Positions 27,790 through 37,884 of a DNA stretch of 64,000 bases are shown one piece after another. Under the pieces are notes generated by a model. That model was not told the origin of the DNA and ran no database searches. It saw nothing but the letters and a program-made list of their open reading frames with translations. This stretch comes from Pleionea litopenaei. GTDB taxonomy: Bacteria > Pseudomonadota > Gammaproteobacteria > Enterobacterales > Kangiellaceae. The stretch spans positions 3,258,001 through 3,322,000 of the forward strand of contig NZ_CP133548.1 in the NCBI RefSeq assembly GCF_031198435.1, written 5' to 3'. Position numbers and translations under genes: made by a program. Numbering within the stretch: position 1 is the stretch's first letter; the number at the start of each line of letters is the position of its first letter.

Positions 27790-30306
27790 GTGAAAAGAAA
27801 AGTAAAAGCTCAATCGAGTAACGAGCCCAAAAAGGCGCAACACCTTAAAGGTGCCAAGTCGATCTTAAAGCTTGGAGTACCTTACCTGACATTTTCATTA
27901 TTAATCATTAGTTTGGTGGCTATTTTGCAATACTATTTAGTGGTTGCAGGGCCCAGTGCAAAAAAGAATGAAATGTTTATAAACACTGCATTGACAAGTT
28001 ATATCGATTCTATTTTAGTAAAACTTGAAACGTCTAAAGACTTTATCGAAGAGTTTGCTAAAGATCGTCAGCTTGTTGTGGCAATGGCCGATAATGATCA
28101 AGCCAAGTTGGCAGCTTTTGAACAAAGAATCTCAAGTCAAATACCCTATTCTCTGGGCGTTAAAATTGTATCCCCTGATCTTATCAAGCAAGACCTAGCT
28201 TCAAACCCTCCGATTACCAATGCAGTGCTCGATTCGATAAGAAAAGTAGCTAAAGATAAAGATTTTCATCCTGAAGTCATTGCTCCTGGAACTCCTGAAC
28301 AGTTTGTCGCGCTTATGGCTCCGATAAAATCTGGTAGTGAAGTAATCGGCGTTGTTTTATTAGGACTTGATCAAACGATAATATCTGACACGATTAAGAA
28401 AATTCATCGCACGCCGGGCTATGTCGAGGTATGGCAGAATTTTTATAACAACTCTCAAGTTGTCGGCAGTCAAGGAAACGTAAGCTTTAAACAGGGGGAA
28501 CCTATTGCTGTTGGTGAAGCTGAAAATTCAAATTGGCAAGTTGCGTTTTGGCCTCAAAATCGGTCAGAATTTTCTGGGCAATCGGAATTATTTTTCTTTA
28601 TTGGTGGTGTGATCGTTATTTTAATCGTCGCGGGTATTTCATCTATCAATGCATTTAGAGTCATTCAACACAGTGTACGAACCGACACTGGAGAGCTGGC
28701 AAAATTATTGATTGATTCACCTCGAAAATTGAAAGACTCATCAAATTCGTTCCAAATCGATTTTTTCCGTGATCTAGTGATGACTTTAGTCCGCAGTGGC
28801 TTTACTGGCGTCGGTAACAGTCAAGCCGGAGAAGATGATGACCTCATCGTTGAAGAGGTGACTGACACTAAGCCTTCAATCACTGAGCCCTTGGGCGATA
28901 AAAATAATGCGAGTTCAAAAACCTCAACCGCTGTTTCTGTGCCAGAAGGTATTTTTCGAGCCTATGACATTCGAGGAATTGTGGATCAGCAATTAACACC
29001 TGAGGTTGTTCGAGAGATAGGCAAAGCAATTGGTAGTGAGGCCTTTGATCGTGGTGAGCAGAAAGTTGTTGTAGCTCGTGACGGAAGACTGTCTGGCCCA
29101 ACATTGATTAATGCGTTGAAAGAGGGGTTGAAAGCCAGTGGCCGTGACGTCATCGATATCGGTGAAGTGCCAACACCCGTTTTATATTTTGCGACCAATT
29201 ATTTAGATACTCGATCAGGAGTCATGCTTACCGGTAGTCACAATCCAGCGAATTATAATGGTCTGAAAGTGGTCATTGCGGGTGAGACATTGGCTAAAGA
29301 AGGCATTTATAAACTGTACAAGCGTATTCAAAATGGTGAGTTTGTCAGTGGTAAAGGCTCTGAAGATTCGCGTAATTTAGTTCCCGATTATTTGGGTCAA
29401 ATAACCGCTGATGTTGCGTTAGCACAGCCGCTAAAAGTGGCGGTTGATTGTGGCAATGGTGTTGCTGGAAATATCGCACCTCGCCTTTTGCAAGGCTTAG
29501 GCTGCGAGGTTATTGGGCTTTATTGTGATGTGGATGGAAACTTCCCAAATCATCACCCTGATCCAAGTAAGCCAGAAAACCTGAAAGATTTAATCAATAT
29601 GGTGAAGTCTGAAAAGGCCGATATTGGACTTGCGTTTGATGGTGATGGTGATCGCCTTGGGGTTGTCGTTTCTGACGGCACTATTGTATGGCCAGATCGA
29701 CAAATGATGCTGTACGCCATCGATGTACTTTCGCGTAACCCAGGGGCCGATATTATTTTCGATGTGAAGTGTACCCGTCACTTACCAAACGTCATATCGT
29801 CGCATGGTGGGCGTCCGATCATGTGGAAAACCGGTCATAGTTTAGTCAAAGCGAAGATGAAAGAAACCGGAGCGCTATTAGCGGGTGAGTGTAGCGGACA
29901 TATCTTCTTCAAAGAGCGCTGGTACGGTTTTGATGATGCTCTGTACACTGCGGCACGGTTACTCGAGATTCTAGCAGGCGATGTGCGTTCTTCTGCTGAA
30001 GTTTTTGCAGCGCTCCCGAACAGTCAAGCAACACCAGAACTCAATGTGACCATCTCAGATACTCGTAAATTCGACTTCGTCAACAAGCTGGCCAAAGTCG
30101 GTGATTTTGGCAATGGTAGAATTAACACGACCGATGGTATTCGTGTTGACTTTGATGATGGCTGGGGACTCGTCAGAGCTTCAAATACGACACCGTGTTT
30201 GGTAATCCGATTTGAAGCCGATACGCAACAAAGCCTTGATCGAATTAAAAACTTATTTAGAGAGCAAATTCTGGCACTCGATAGTTCACTGCAAGTACCA
30301 TTTTAA
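27790..30306 (+). CDS. algC: membrane-anchored phosphomannomutase/phosphoglucomutase (AlgC type)
   Basis: Interconverts hexose-1- and hexose-6-phosphates for surface polysaccharide. At 838 residues it has an N-terminal module of about 380 residues before the usual enzyme: TM helices at about 30-52 and 267-286 flank a periplasmic domain of about 210 residues. The catalytic part shows FRAYDIRGIV, the phosphoserine loop TGSHNPANYNG (Ser483), the metal loop DGDGDR (617-622) and the sugar loop GECSGH (699-704). A similar long AlgC form exists in Pseudomonas. The GTG start follows AAGGA. Probably co-transcribed with coaBC and slmA. Confidence 0.9.
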   Translation: MKRKVKAQSSNEPKKAQHLKGAKSILKLGVPYLTFSLLIISLVAILQYYLVVAGPSAKKNEMFINTALTSYIDSILVKLETSKDFIEEFAKDRQLVVAMADNDQAKLAAFEQRISSQIPYSLGVKIVSPDLIKQDLASNPPITNAVLDSIRKVAKDKDFHPEVIAPGTPEQFVALMAPIKSGSEVIGVVLLGLDQTIISDTIKKIHRTPGYVEVWQNFYNNSQVVGSQGNVSFKQGEPIAVGEAENSNWQVAFWPQNRSEFSGQSELFFFIGGVIVILIVAGISSINAFRVIQHSVRTDTGELAKLLIDSPRKLKDSSNSFQIDFFRDLVMTLVRSGFTGVGNSQAGEDDDLIVEEVTDTKPSITEPLGDKNNASSKTSTAVSVPEGIFRAYDIRGIVDQQLTPEVVREIGKAIGSEAFDRGEQKVVVARDGRLSGPTLINALKEGLKASGRDVIDIGEVPTPVLYFATNYLDTRSGVMLTGSHNPANYNGLKVVIAGETLAKEGIYKLYKRIQNGEFVSGKGSEDSRNLVPDYLGQITADVALAQPLKVAVDCGNGVAGNIAPRLLQGLGCEVIGLYCDVDGNFPNHHPDPSKPENLKDLINMVKSEKADIGLAFDGDGDRLGVVVSDGTIVWPDRQMMLYAIDVLSRNPGADIIFDVKCTRHLPNVISSHGGRPIMWKTGHSLVKAKMKETGALLAGECSGHIFFKERWYGFDDALYTAARLLEILAGDVRSSAEVFAALPNSQATPELNVTISDTRKFDFVNKLAKVGDFGNGRINTTDGIRVDFDDGWGLVRASNTTPCLVIRFEADTQQSLDRIKNLFREQILALDSSLQVPF

Positions 30307-30320
30307 GGAGCGAGATCACT

Positions 30321-30905
30321 ATGCCTGCAATTAAAAAGAGTGGCTCGCGCCGCCAAGAAATTCTGCAATGTCTGGCTCATATGCTTGAAACCGAAGTGGG
30401 TGGAAGGATTACAACCGCCTCTCTGGCGAAAGAAGTTGGTGTCTCTGAAGCCGCTTTATATCGTCACTTCCCCAGTAAAGCTAAAATGTTTGAGGGATTA
30501 TTAGAGTTTGTTGAAGAGAGTATTTTTTCTCGGGTGACAAAGATCGTAGCAGAGAGCAAGTCAGCAGAAGAGAAAACGCAAATGATCATTGCACTATTGC
30601 TTGGGTTTGCGCAAAAGAATCCTGGAATTTGTCGGCTGTTAACCGGCGATGCGTTAATTGGAGAGCAAGATCGCCTACGAGAGCGAGTGGTGCAGTTTTT
30701 TGATCGCATTGAGACGCAAATTAAGCAAGTTATTCGCAGTAGCCGAATGGCTGAGCGGAGCGATCATCTGGATGCAGGTGTTATTGCAAACGCTGTTTTG
30801 GCGATGGCTGAAGGCAAGATCCAACAGTTTGTGCGCAGCGGCTTTAAACGCATGCCAACGGAAAACTGGGCGGCTCAATGGCATTATTTGGCCAGTAATG
30901 TTTAA
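30321..30905 (+). CDS. slmA: nucleoid occlusion factor SlmA
   Basis: A 194-residue TetR-fold DNA-binding protein that blocks FtsZ ring assembly over the nucleoid. The helix-turn-helix is ITTASLAKEVGVSEAALYRHFPSK, with the tyrosine/histidine of the TetR recognition helix. The C-terminal part includes LLGFAQKNPGICRLLTGDALIGE, characteristic of SlmA rather than of a generic TetR. The coaBC context agrees. Confidence 0.92.
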   Translation: MPAIKKSGSRRQEILQCLAHMLETEVGGRITTASLAKEVGVSEAALYRHFPSKAKMFEGLLEFVEESIFSRVTKIVAESKSAEEKTQMIIALLLGFAQKNPGICRLLTGDALIGEQDRLRERVVQFFDRIETQIKQVIRSSRMAERSDHLDAGVIANAVLAMAEGKIQQFVRSGFKRMPTENWAAQWHYLASNV

Positions 30906-30934
30906 GCTAAATTGCTAGTAAATGTGAGGCACCG

Positions 30935-31621
30935 TTGATTTGGATCGTTTTAATTGTTGTCGTAGTTCTACTCTTGCTCGGTCCTGCATGGTGGGTCAAA
31001 CATACGCTCAAAAAGCATGGAGTAGATAATTCGAATCTGCCAGGAACAGGAGGTGAACTGGCGGAGCATTTGGCCGCGAGGTTTAAGTTAGAACTCACGG
31101 TTGAAGAAACTCAACAAGGTGATCACTATGATCCTGTTGACCGAGCAATTCGACTAGAGCCACGGCACTTTTCTGGACGCTCGTTAAGTGCGGTTGCTGT
31201 GGCGGCTCATGAGTTTGGCCATGCTTTACAGCATGCGACAGGTTTTCGGCCCTTATTGTGGCGTACTCGACTGGCAAAAGTGGCTTTAATTTTACAGCAG
31301 CTAGGAGCGATTGCTTTCTTGCTCGCTCCTTTTTCTGCCCTGATCACTCGTTCACCAATCATCACTGGCATGCTGATTCTCGTTGGGTTAAGTAATATGC
31401 TTTTCTCGGTGTTAATGCACTTTATTACCTTACCTGTTGAATGGGATGCGAGCTTTAAAAGAGCCCTTCCTTTATTGCGTGACGGTGAATACTTAGATGA
31501 AGCTCAAATAAAATGCGCTGAACAAGTTTTAACCGCTGCTGCACTGACCTATGTTAGTGCAGCTTTGAAAGGTATTTTAAGTGTTGGACAGTGGTGGGGG
31601 TTGGTTCGTCGACTGATTTAG
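30935..31621 (+). CDS. YugP-like membrane zinc metallopeptidase
   Basis: A 228-residue integral membrane protein with HEFGH (92-96) as the zinc-binding motif, an N-terminal membrane helix (1-21), and two or three further helices after about 108. The conserved neighbourhood VAVAAHEFGHALQHATGFRPL identifies the YugP/DUF neutral zinc peptidase family. The TTG start has GAGG nearby. Substrates are unknown. Closely follows slmA and converges with yhbY. Confidence 0.88.
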   Translation: MIWIVLIVVVVLLLLGPAWWVKHTLKKHGVDNSNLPGTGGELAEHLAARFKLELTVEETQQGDHYDPVDRAIRLEPRHFSGRSLSAVAVAAHEFGHALQHATGFRPLLWRTRLAKVALILQQLGAIAFLLAPFSALITRSPIITGMLILVGLSNMLFSVLMHFITLPVEWDASFKRALPLLRDGEYLDEAQIKCAEQVLTAAALTYVSAALKGILSVGQWWGLVRRLI

Positions 31622-31629
31622 TCAGCGTG

Positions 31630-31926
31630 TTATTTCGGTAAGTTGATTTTAGGCTTGTCAGAATTACGCTTGAACAACGTAAGAACATGGCCCACACGTT
31701 GGATGTTTTGAGCGCCAGACTTTCGACATAATAGCTCAATGATTTCATCTCTTTCTTCACGCTCTTCAGCCCGGACCTTTACTTTGATTAATTCGTGCGT
31801 CGCCAAAGCATTGCTGAGCTCGTCTAACAAACCTTCAGTAATACCGTTCGCTCCAACCATTACCACAGGTTTTAAGCTGTGTGCCAGCGAGCGTAAATAA
31901 CGAACTTGTGATGTAGTTAACTTCAT
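31630..31926 (-). CDS. yhbY: YhbY, CRM-domain RNA-binding protein
   Basis: A 97-residue ribosome-associated protein with a single CRM domain: LKPVVMVGANGITEGLLDEL holds the GANG-type turn, and HELIKVKV follows. The start ATG at 31926 is preceded by GAGGAG; an upstream in-frame start would add ten residues. Divergent from rlmE, as in E. coli. Confidence 0.95.
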   Translation of the reverse strand: MKLTTSQVRYLRSLAHSLKPVVMVGANGITEGLLDELSNALATHELIKVKVRAEEREERDEIIELLCRKSGAQNIQRVGHVLTLFKRNSDKPKINLPK

Positions 31927-32044
31927 GAATGAATTCTCCTCAATAACTCGAGTCATCTCAACTGGAGTAAGTTATTATTCTACCTGATTTGCTAGATACG
32001 ATATAATATTATTTCTAGTTATTCGAGATTGAGGTTGATGGTAC

Positions 32045-32665
32045 GTGGGCCGGAGTAAGACCAGCAAAGGTTGGTTAAAAGAACATTTTGACGATCCTTT
32101 CGTCAAGAAAGCACAATTTGAAGGTCGTCGCTCGCGAGCTTTGTTTAAGCTCGATGAAATGGATCAAAAAGACCGGCTGTTTCAAAAAGGCCAGACGGTG
32201 GTCGATCTTGGTGCAGCCCCGGGTGGTTGGTCTGAATTGGCCATTGAGAAAGTTGGCGACAAAGGCCGCGTGTTTGCGCTGGATATTCTTCCCATGGACG
32301 CATTGGCCGGCGTTGATTTTATTCAAGGTGACTTTCGTGAGGAGTCCGTGCTGAATCAACTTTTAAATGCGATGGGAGAGCACAAAGCAGACCTTGTTTT
32401 ATCTGATATGGCCCCCAATATAAGTGGAATGAACGCGGTTGATCAGCCGCGCGCGATGTATTTAGTGGAGCTAGCGCTCGATCTGGCACGTCAAGTGCTT
32501 AGAAAAGGAGGTGGCTTCGTGGTAAAGATTTTTCAAGGAGAAGGCTTCGATCAATACCTAGCTGAGGTCCGATCGGCGTTCTCTAGCGTTAAAATAAGGA
32601 AGCCAGAGGCTTCGCGGGCTCGTTCGCGTGAAGTTTATATATTGGCTAAAGGCTTTCGTGGCTGA
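32045..32665 (+). CDS. rlmE: 23S rRNA 2'-O-methyltransferase RlmE (FtsJ/RrmJ)
   Basis: Methylates U2552 of 23S rRNA with S-adenosylmethionine. A 206-residue Rossmann-fold enzyme with the SAM motif [28 protein letters not shown] with the catalytic Asp, and [15 protein letters not shown] with the catalytic Lys. GTG start. Followed after about 130 bp by ftsH, the usual pair. Confidence 0.97.
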   Translation: MGRSKTSKGWLKEHFDDPFVKKAQFEGRRSRALFKLDEMDQKDRLFQKGQTVVDLGAAPGGWSELAIEKVGDKGRVFALDILPMDALAGVDFIQGDFREESVLNQLLNAMGEHKADLVLSDMAPNISGMNAVDQPRAMYLVELALDLARQVLRKGGGFVVKIFQGEGFDQYLAEVRSAFSSVKIRKPEASRARSREVYILAKGFRG

Positions 32666-32794
32666 ATAGATCGATGAGCAGAGATGATACAAGTAGTTTG
32701 TGTCAATGGATCGAAAACTGTTACGAATAACGGTTTGACACCCACTCTCAGTCGGTAATAATGCCCAAATGAAATGTGAAATGAGGTCGTTAAC

Positions 32795-34720
32795 TTGAAC
32801 GATATGGCGAAGAATTTATTACTTTGGGCCGTGATAGCGGTGGTTTTGGTGGCAGTCTTTAAGGGCTTGAACACGGGCCCGTCTCAAAACCAAGAGTATT
32901 TGTACAGTGATTTGCTGCAAGACATTGATAATGGGAGCGTTGCCTCCGTTGTTATTCAAGGTCAAGAAGCGAAGGTGAAGCTCAACGACAGCACGGTTCG
33001 CACGGCGGTATTGCCGCCAGCAAGTGCTGCTTATGAGCAACTGCTATTGCGTGCGGACAAGCAAAAAGTGCAAGTAGAGAGTAAGAAGCTCGATGACGGC
33101 AACGGCTTCTGGACCATTCTATTGTATTTGCTTCCTACGGCTCTCATCATCGGGTTTTGGATCTTCATGCTGCGCCAGATGCAGGGCGGTGGTGGCAAAG
33201 GCGCGATGTCCTTTGGCAAAAGCAAAGCTCGCTTAATGGGTGAAGACCAGATCAAAACCACCTTTGCCGATGTCGCTGGGGTCGAAGAAGCGAAAGAAGA
33301 GGTTGAAGAGTTAGTCGATTTCTTGCGCGATCCTGGGAAGTTTCAGCGTTTAGGCGGCAAAATTCCTCGCGGTGTCTTGATGGTAGGCCCGCCAGGAACA
33401 GGTAAGACCTTATTAGCCAAAGCGATTGCAGGTGAAGCGAAAGTACCGTTTTTTACGATCTCTGGTTCAGACTTTGTTGAAATGTTTGTCGGTGTCGGTG
33501 CATCGCGTGTTCGAGATATGTTTGATCAAGCTAAAAAGCATGCTCCGTGTATCATCTTTATTGATGAAATTGATGCTGTCGGACGTCATCGCGGTGCTGG
33601 ATTAGGTGGTGGTCACGATGAGCGTGAGCAAACGCTTAACCAGTTACTGGTTGAGATGGATGGTTTTGAAGGCGGAGAAGGCGTCATCGTTATCGCTGCG
33701 ACCAACCGTCCTGATGTGTTGGATCCTGCGTTATTAAGACCGGGCCGATTTGATCGCCAAGTGGTTGTTGGATTGCCAGATATTCGCGGTCGCGAACAAA
33801 TTTTGAAGGTTCACATGCGTAAAGTACCGTTAGGTGACGATGTTGAACCGGCAGTCATTGCGCGAGGAACACCTGGATTCTCAGGTGCCGATTTAGCAAA
33901 CTTGGTAAACGAAGCGGCGCTGTTTGCTGCTCGAGCGAATCGTCGTACGGTGTCGATGGAAGAGTTTGATAAAGCGAAAGATAAAATTATGATGGGCGCC
34001 GAGCGTAAGTCGATGGTCATGAGTGAAGAAGAAAAGCTCAACACGGCCTATCATGAAGCGGGTCATGCCATCGTTGGGCGTTTAGTGCCTAAGCACGACC
34101 CGGTTTACAAAGTCAGTATCATTCCGCGTGGCAGAGCTTTGGGGGTCACTATGTACCTACCTGAAGAAGATAAGTATAGCCAGAGCAAAGAACAGCTCGA
34201 AAGCATGCTCAGTTCATTGTATGGCGGACGTATTGCTGAAGAAATGATTAATGGCAAAGAAGGCGTCACAACGGGTGCTTCGAATGACATCCAACGAGCG
34301 ACGGAGATTGCTCGAAATATGGTGACGCATTATGGCTTATCTGAACGCATGGGGCCTTTGAGCTACGCCGAAGACGAAGGTGAAGTGTTCTTGGGTCGTT
34401 CGGTGACGCAACATAAGTCCATTTCAGGTTGGACGATGAAAGCGATTGACGAAGAAGTGCGTGAAATCATTGACCGCAATTATTCGCGGGCGCAGAAAAT
34501 CCTCGAAGATCATAAAGATAAACTTCATGCGATGGCTAAAGCCTTGATGAAATACGAAACCATTGATGCTCATCAAATCGACGATATTATGGATGGAAAA
34601 GAGCCACGACCACCCGAAGGTTGGGATGATCGGGGTGGTCCATCAAATAGCACGCCGTCGGGAACGGCGCCATCAGATAGCTCGTCCCGCCCAATCGGTG
34701 GTCCAGCGAGCGAGCATTAA
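32795..34720 (+). CDS. ftsH: ATP-dependent zinc metalloprotease FtsH
   Basis: A hexameric inner-membrane AAA protease that degrades membrane and short-lived regulatory proteins. Two N-terminal membrane helices flank a small periplasmic domain. The AAA module has [17 protein letters not shown] and [20 protein letters not shown], and the protease site is HEAGH. A Gly/Ser/Pro-rich tail ends the protein. The TTG at 32795 is chosen because GAGG lies about eight bases upstream; the product then starts (M)NDMAKN like the E. coli long form. An ATG at 32804 is the alternative. Length 641. Confidence 0.97.
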   Translation: MNDMAKNLLLWAVIAVVLVAVFKGLNTGPSQNQEYLYSDLLQDIDNGSVASVVIQGQEAKVKLNDSTVRTAVLPPASAAYEQLLLRADKQKVQVESKKLDDGNGFWTILLYLLPTALIIGFWIFMLRQMQGGGGKGAMSFGKSKARLMGEDQIKTTFADVAGVEEAKEEVEELVDFLRDPGKFQRLGGKIPRGVLMVGPPGTGKTLLAKAIAGEAKVPFFTISGSDFVEMFVGVGASRVRDMFDQAKKHAPCIIFIDEIDAVGRHRGAGLGGGHDEREQTLNQLLVEMDGFEGGEGVIVIAATNRPDVLDPALLRPGRFDRQVVVGLPDIRGREQILKVHMRKVPLGDDVEPAVIARGTPGFSGADLANLVNEAALFAARANRRTVSMEEFDKAKDKIMMGAERKSMVMSEEEKLNTAYHEAGHAIVGRLVPKHDPVYKVSIIPRGRALGVTMYLPEEDKYSQSKEQLESMLSSLYGGRIAEEMINGKEGVTTGASNDIQRATEIARNMVTHYGLSERMGPLSYAEDEGEVFLGRSVTQHKSISGWTMKAIDEEVREIIDRNYSRAQKILEDHKDKLHAMAKALMKYETIDAHQIDDIMDGKEPRPPEGWDDRGGPSNSTPSGTAPSDSSSRPIGGPASEH

Positions 34721-34735
34721 TTTGCGAGTAAAAGT

Positions 34736-34760
34736 AAGGAGCGCATTGCGCTCCTTTTTT
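34736..34760 (+). terminator. rho-independent terminator after ftsH
   Basis: AAGGAGCGC, loop ATT, GCGCTCCTT, followed by a T run. It separates rlmE-ftsH from folP-glmM. Confidence 0.92.
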
Positions 34761-34803
34761 CATTTCTGAGATAATTAGGTGCAACGAAAACGGATTTAAT
34801 ATT

Positions 34804-35619
34804 ATGCACTCTCTCTACACTCGAAAATCTTTGCAAGTCATGGGTATTTTAAACGTGACTCCAGATTCATTTTCTGACGGCGGTCATTTTAATAGCCGCG
34901 ATAAAGCTTTAGCGCACGCAGAGGAAATGATAAGTAATGGCGTAGACATCATTGATGTGGGTGGCGAGTCGACGCGTCCTGGCGCAGCTGAGGTCAGTGT
35001 GCAAGAAGAAATCGATAGAGTTATTCCTTTAGTCGAAGCGCTTGTCGAATATGCAATACCCGTCTCAATTGATACCAGCAAGCCTGAGGTTATGCGAGCC
35101 GCAGTGAATGCTGGGGCGTCATTGATTAACGACGTTAGAGCACTGCAAACTCCGGGTGCGCTAGAGGCGGCGGTTGAGTGCCAGGTACCAGTTTGCCTTA
35201 TGCATATGCAAGGACAACCTCGGACGATGCAGCATGCTCCCAGTTATCAAGATGTTATTCTCGACGTGATGGCGTTTTTAGCGCAACGTGTTCAAGACTG
35301 TGAAGCCGCTGGGCTGTCTCGAGCGCTGCTTTCGATTGATCCTGGGTTTGGTTTCGGTAAGTCACTGCAACATAATTTGCAGTTGTTGCGCCACCTTTCT
35401 CAATTTAAGCAGATGAAGTTACCATTGTTAGTGGGTATTTCACGCAAGACTATGCTCGGTGAAATCACGGGGAAATCAGTTGAGGATCGAGTTTCTGCGA
35501 GTGTCGCTGCGGCGGTTATTGCGGCCTATCAAGGCGCTAATATTATTCGTGTTCACGATGTATCGGAAACCGTGGACGCTATGAAGTTGGTTGATGCACT
35601 ATTAACTTTAGAAGATTAA
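34804..35619 (+). CDS. folP: dihydropteroate synthase FolP
   Basis: Condenses p-aminobenzoate with 6-hydroxymethyl-dihydropterin diphosphate in folate synthesis; the sulfonamide target. A 271-residue TIM barrel with VMGILNVTPDSFSDGG, IDVGGESTRPGA, ISIDTSKPEVM, SIDPGFGFGKS and GISRKTMLG. Followed 25 bp later by glmM, the usual order. Confidence 0.97.
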   Translation: MHSLYTRKSLQVMGILNVTPDSFSDGGHFNSRDKALAHAEEMISNGVDIIDVGGESTRPGAAEVSVQEEIDRVIPLVEALVEYAIPVSIDTSKPEVMRAAVNAGASLINDVRALQTPGALEAAVECQVPVCLMHMQGQPRTMQHAPSYQDVILDVMAFLAQRVQDCEAAGLSRALLSIDPGFGFGKSLQHNLQLLRHLSQFKQMKLPLLVGISRKTMLGEITGKSVEDRVSASVAAAVIAAYQGANIIRVHDVSETVDAMKLVDALLTLED

Positions 35620-35644
35620 AACTAAGAAATTGTGAGTAAGTAAA

Positions 35645-36985
35645 ATGAGCGAGAGAAAATATTTCGGCACTGACGGTGTTCGTGGCACGGTCGGCGAGTA
35701 TCCCATTACTCCAGACTTTGCTTTGAAACTCGGTTGGGCGGTTGGAAAAGTGTTAGGGAAAGGTCATGGTGGAAAGGTTTTAATCGGCAAAGATACCCGA
35801 ATTTCAGGGTATATGTTTGAGTCTGCACTTGAAGCGGGATTAATTGCTGCCGGTGTTGATGTGCTGCAGCTTGGACCAATGCCAACGCCAGGCATTGCTT
35901 ATTTAACACGAACTTTTCGAGCCGATGCTGGTATTGTTATTTCAGCCTCTCATAATCCATATAATGATAATGGAATTAAGTTTTTCTCTGAAGACGGCTT
36001 TAAACTTCCTGATGAGGTCGAGTTAGAAATTGAAGCGATGTTGGATCAGCCGATGCAAACGGTCGGTTCGTCTGAGCTCGGTAAAGCTCGCCGAGTAGAA
36101 GATGCTCGCGGCCGATACATCGAATTTTGTAAGGCGACCATACCTTCTTCAATTAATTTATCGAACTTAAAAATCGTGCTGGATTGTGCTCACGGTGCGA
36201 CTTATCACATAGCTCCAGAAGTCTTTTCTGAACTAGGGGCAGAAGTCGTTAGTATTGGAGTGAAGCCAAATGGTTTGAATATTAATCAGAATTGCGGCGC
36301 AACGGATACGAGTAAATTAGCAGAAACGGTTTTGGCCGAGAAAGCGCACCTCGGTATCGCGTTTGATGGTGATGGCGATCGCGTCATGATGGTCGATGAA
36401 AAAGGTGAGCAAGTGGATGGCGACCAACTGCTATTTATTATTGCAAGAGACGCCAAAAAGCGCGGTAAGCTCCAAGGTGGAGTCGTTGGAACGCTAATGA
36501 CGAATTTAGGCATGGAAAAAGCCTTAGTAAAATACGATATTCCTTTTGCCAGAGCGAAAGTTGGTGATCGTTATGTCATGGAAAAACTAAAAGAAAATGA
36601 TTGGTTAATTGGTGGCGAGTCATCTGGCCATGTTATTTGCTTAAACTCGACCACGACCGGCGATGGCATTGTCGCGGCTTTGCAAGTATTAGCTGTAATG
36701 GCGAAGCAGCAATTATCGCTCAATGAACTCAAGTCTGGAATGTCAAAATACCCGCAGACTATGATTAATGTTCGTTTATCGTCGCGAGATGTACGTCCGC
36801 TCGAGATTCCTGAAGTTCAAGATGCGGTTAAAGTTGCTGAGCGAGAACTCGGTGATCGCGGTCGAGTACTGTTACGTCCATCGGGTACCGAGCCACTCAT
36901 TCGAGTAATGGTCGAAGGTGAAGATGCCGGTACGGTGAAAGAGTGTGCACAACGCTTAGCCAATGTCGTTGAGCAGTTTAGTTAA
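35645..36985 (+). CDS. glmM: phosphoglucosamine mutase GlmM
   Basis: Converts glucosamine-6-phosphate to glucosamine-1-phosphate for peptidoglycan and LPS. A 446-residue protein with FGTDGVRG, the phosphoserine loop [11 protein letters not shown] (Ser102), the metal loop [16 protein letters not shown] and [12 protein letters not shown]. In most relatives secG or tpiA-secG follows. Here the CBS/NQR/c-di-GMP block comes next. Confidence 0.97.
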   Translation: MSERKYFGTDGVRGTVGEYPITPDFALKLGWAVGKVLGKGHGGKVLIGKDTRISGYMFESALEAGLIAAGVDVLQLGPMPTPGIAYLTRTFRADAGIVISASHNPYNDNGIKFFSEDGFKLPDEVELEIEAMLDQPMQTVGSSELGKARRVEDARGRYIEFCKATIPSSINLSNLKIVLDCAHGATYHIAPEVFSELGAEVVSIGVKPNGLNINQNCGATDTSKLAETVLAEKAHLGIAFDGDGDRVMMVDEKGEQVDGDQLLFIIARDAKKRGKLQGGVVGTLMTNLGMEKALVKYDIPFARAKVGDRYVMEKLKENDWLIGGESSGHVICLNSTTTGDGIVAALQVLAVMAKQQLSLNELKSGMSKYPQTMINVRLSSRDVRPLEIPEVQDAVKVAERELGDRGRVLLRPSGTEPLIRVMVEGEDAGTVKECAQRLANVVEQFS

Positions 36986-37007
36986 TCCTGCCTTATCTTA
37001 GCGGCAA

Positions 37008-37034
37008 TGCGGAGCGACAATTTTGCGCTCCGCA
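37008..37034. repeat. inverted repeat downstream of glmM
   Basis: TGCGGAGCG and CGCTCCGCA form 9-bp arms with a 9-base loop. The bases after it are A-rich rather than T-rich on the plus strand, so it is not a classical terminator for glmM, though it may still act as an mRNA 3' end. Confidence 0.55.
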
Positions 37035-37227
37035 ACATAAAAAAAACGCCAATTTCTAGTTAAATTCAAAACTTTGTGATTTACTTATTAGTAAGCGATT
37101 CAGTTGCTATCGGCGAGTAGAAATAATTGTTCGAAAAGAGAAATACTTGTTCGCTAGTGAATTAGCTGACGCAGGCAATGTTGTAAGTGCTTAAAATTTG
37201 GGAACACCTTAACTGGGAGGAATGTGA

Positions 37228-37635
37228 ATGTTAAAGTCCGTGACAACACGCGATTATATGACTTCTGCATCAATAGTGCTTAAACCAGAGCAAGATATCC
37301 TCAAAGCTGTAGAGACGTTACTTGAGTATCGATTAACCGGAGCCCCCGTTGTTGATGAACACCGTGAAGTGATTGGTTTTTTATCTGAGAAAGATTGTCT
37401 TCATGTGGTTTTGAGTGCCATATACAATGGAAATATGGGGGAGTCTGTTGGTGATCGAATGAGCCATAAAGTAATGAGTGCCCACCCAGATGACAGTATC
37501 GCTGATGTGGCAGAACGATTTTTAAAGTGCAATTGTCGCTGCTTTCCAGTGATCGAAAAGAATGTTCTCGTCGGTATGATTTCGCGCGCGAACGTGCTTC
37601 AAGCCATGGAAAAAATAGGTGTCAACTGGGATTAA
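37228..37635 (+). CDS. two-CBS-domain protein
   Basis: A 135-residue protein made of a tandem CBS pair. The first repeat (VTTRDYMTSASIVLKPEQ ... GAPVVDEHREVIGFLSEKD) and the second (VMSAHPDDSIADVAERF ... CFPVIEKNVLVGMISR) are both clear. Such stand-alone modules bind adenine nucleotides and may sense energy state. GGGAGGA precedes the ATG. The approximately 240 bp gap before it holds the glmM inverted repeat and no other gene. Convergent with nqrM, only 10 bp away. Confidence 0.88.
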   Translation: MLKSVTTRDYMTSASIVLKPEQDILKAVETLLEYRLTGAPVVDEHREVIGFLSEKDCLHVVLSAIYNGNMGESVGDRMSHKVMSAHPDDSIADVAERFLKCNCRCFPVIEKNVLVGMISRANVLQAMEKIGVNWD

Positions 37636-37645
37636 CTCTTTAAAT

Positions 37646-37873
37646 TTACTGTTGCTTGATGTCAATCTCTAGTTGATTTCTTGCAGCAGCCTTACGGTCT
37701 CTCTCTTTACGCTTTTCACAGGGTTCATCGCAATCACAGACCTTTTTAATGCCTAGGGTGGTTAATCCTCCACAACTGCCGGTGATCGTTTTACGTTGGA
37801 ATATGTAGCCGACCGCCATAATGACGATGACCAGCATCAAAATACCAAATGTAATTAAAAATAAACTGAGCAT
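37646..37873 (-). CDS. nqrM: NQR maturation factor NqrM (DUF539)
   Basis: A 75-residue protein with one N-terminal membrane helix (about 4-25) and the family cysteines in GSCGGL and VCDCDEPC. NqrM is known to be needed for iron delivery to the Cys-ligated centre between NqrD and NqrE. It lies 11 bp downstream of apbE, the other NQR maturation gene. Confidence 0.92.
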   Translation of the reverse strand: MLSLFLITFGILMLVIVIMAVGYIFQRKTITGSCGGLTTLGIKKVCDCDEPCEKRKERDRKAAARNQLEIDIKQQ

Positions 37874-37884
37874 TGTTTGAAAAC

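Noticed and set aside
30321-30905. General TetR regulator
   Set aside because: The coaBC context and the C-terminal sequence are those of SlmA.
37008-37034. Terminator for glmM
   Set aside because: A good hairpin, but the following bases are A-rich on the plus strand and there is no T run; kept only as an inverted repeat.
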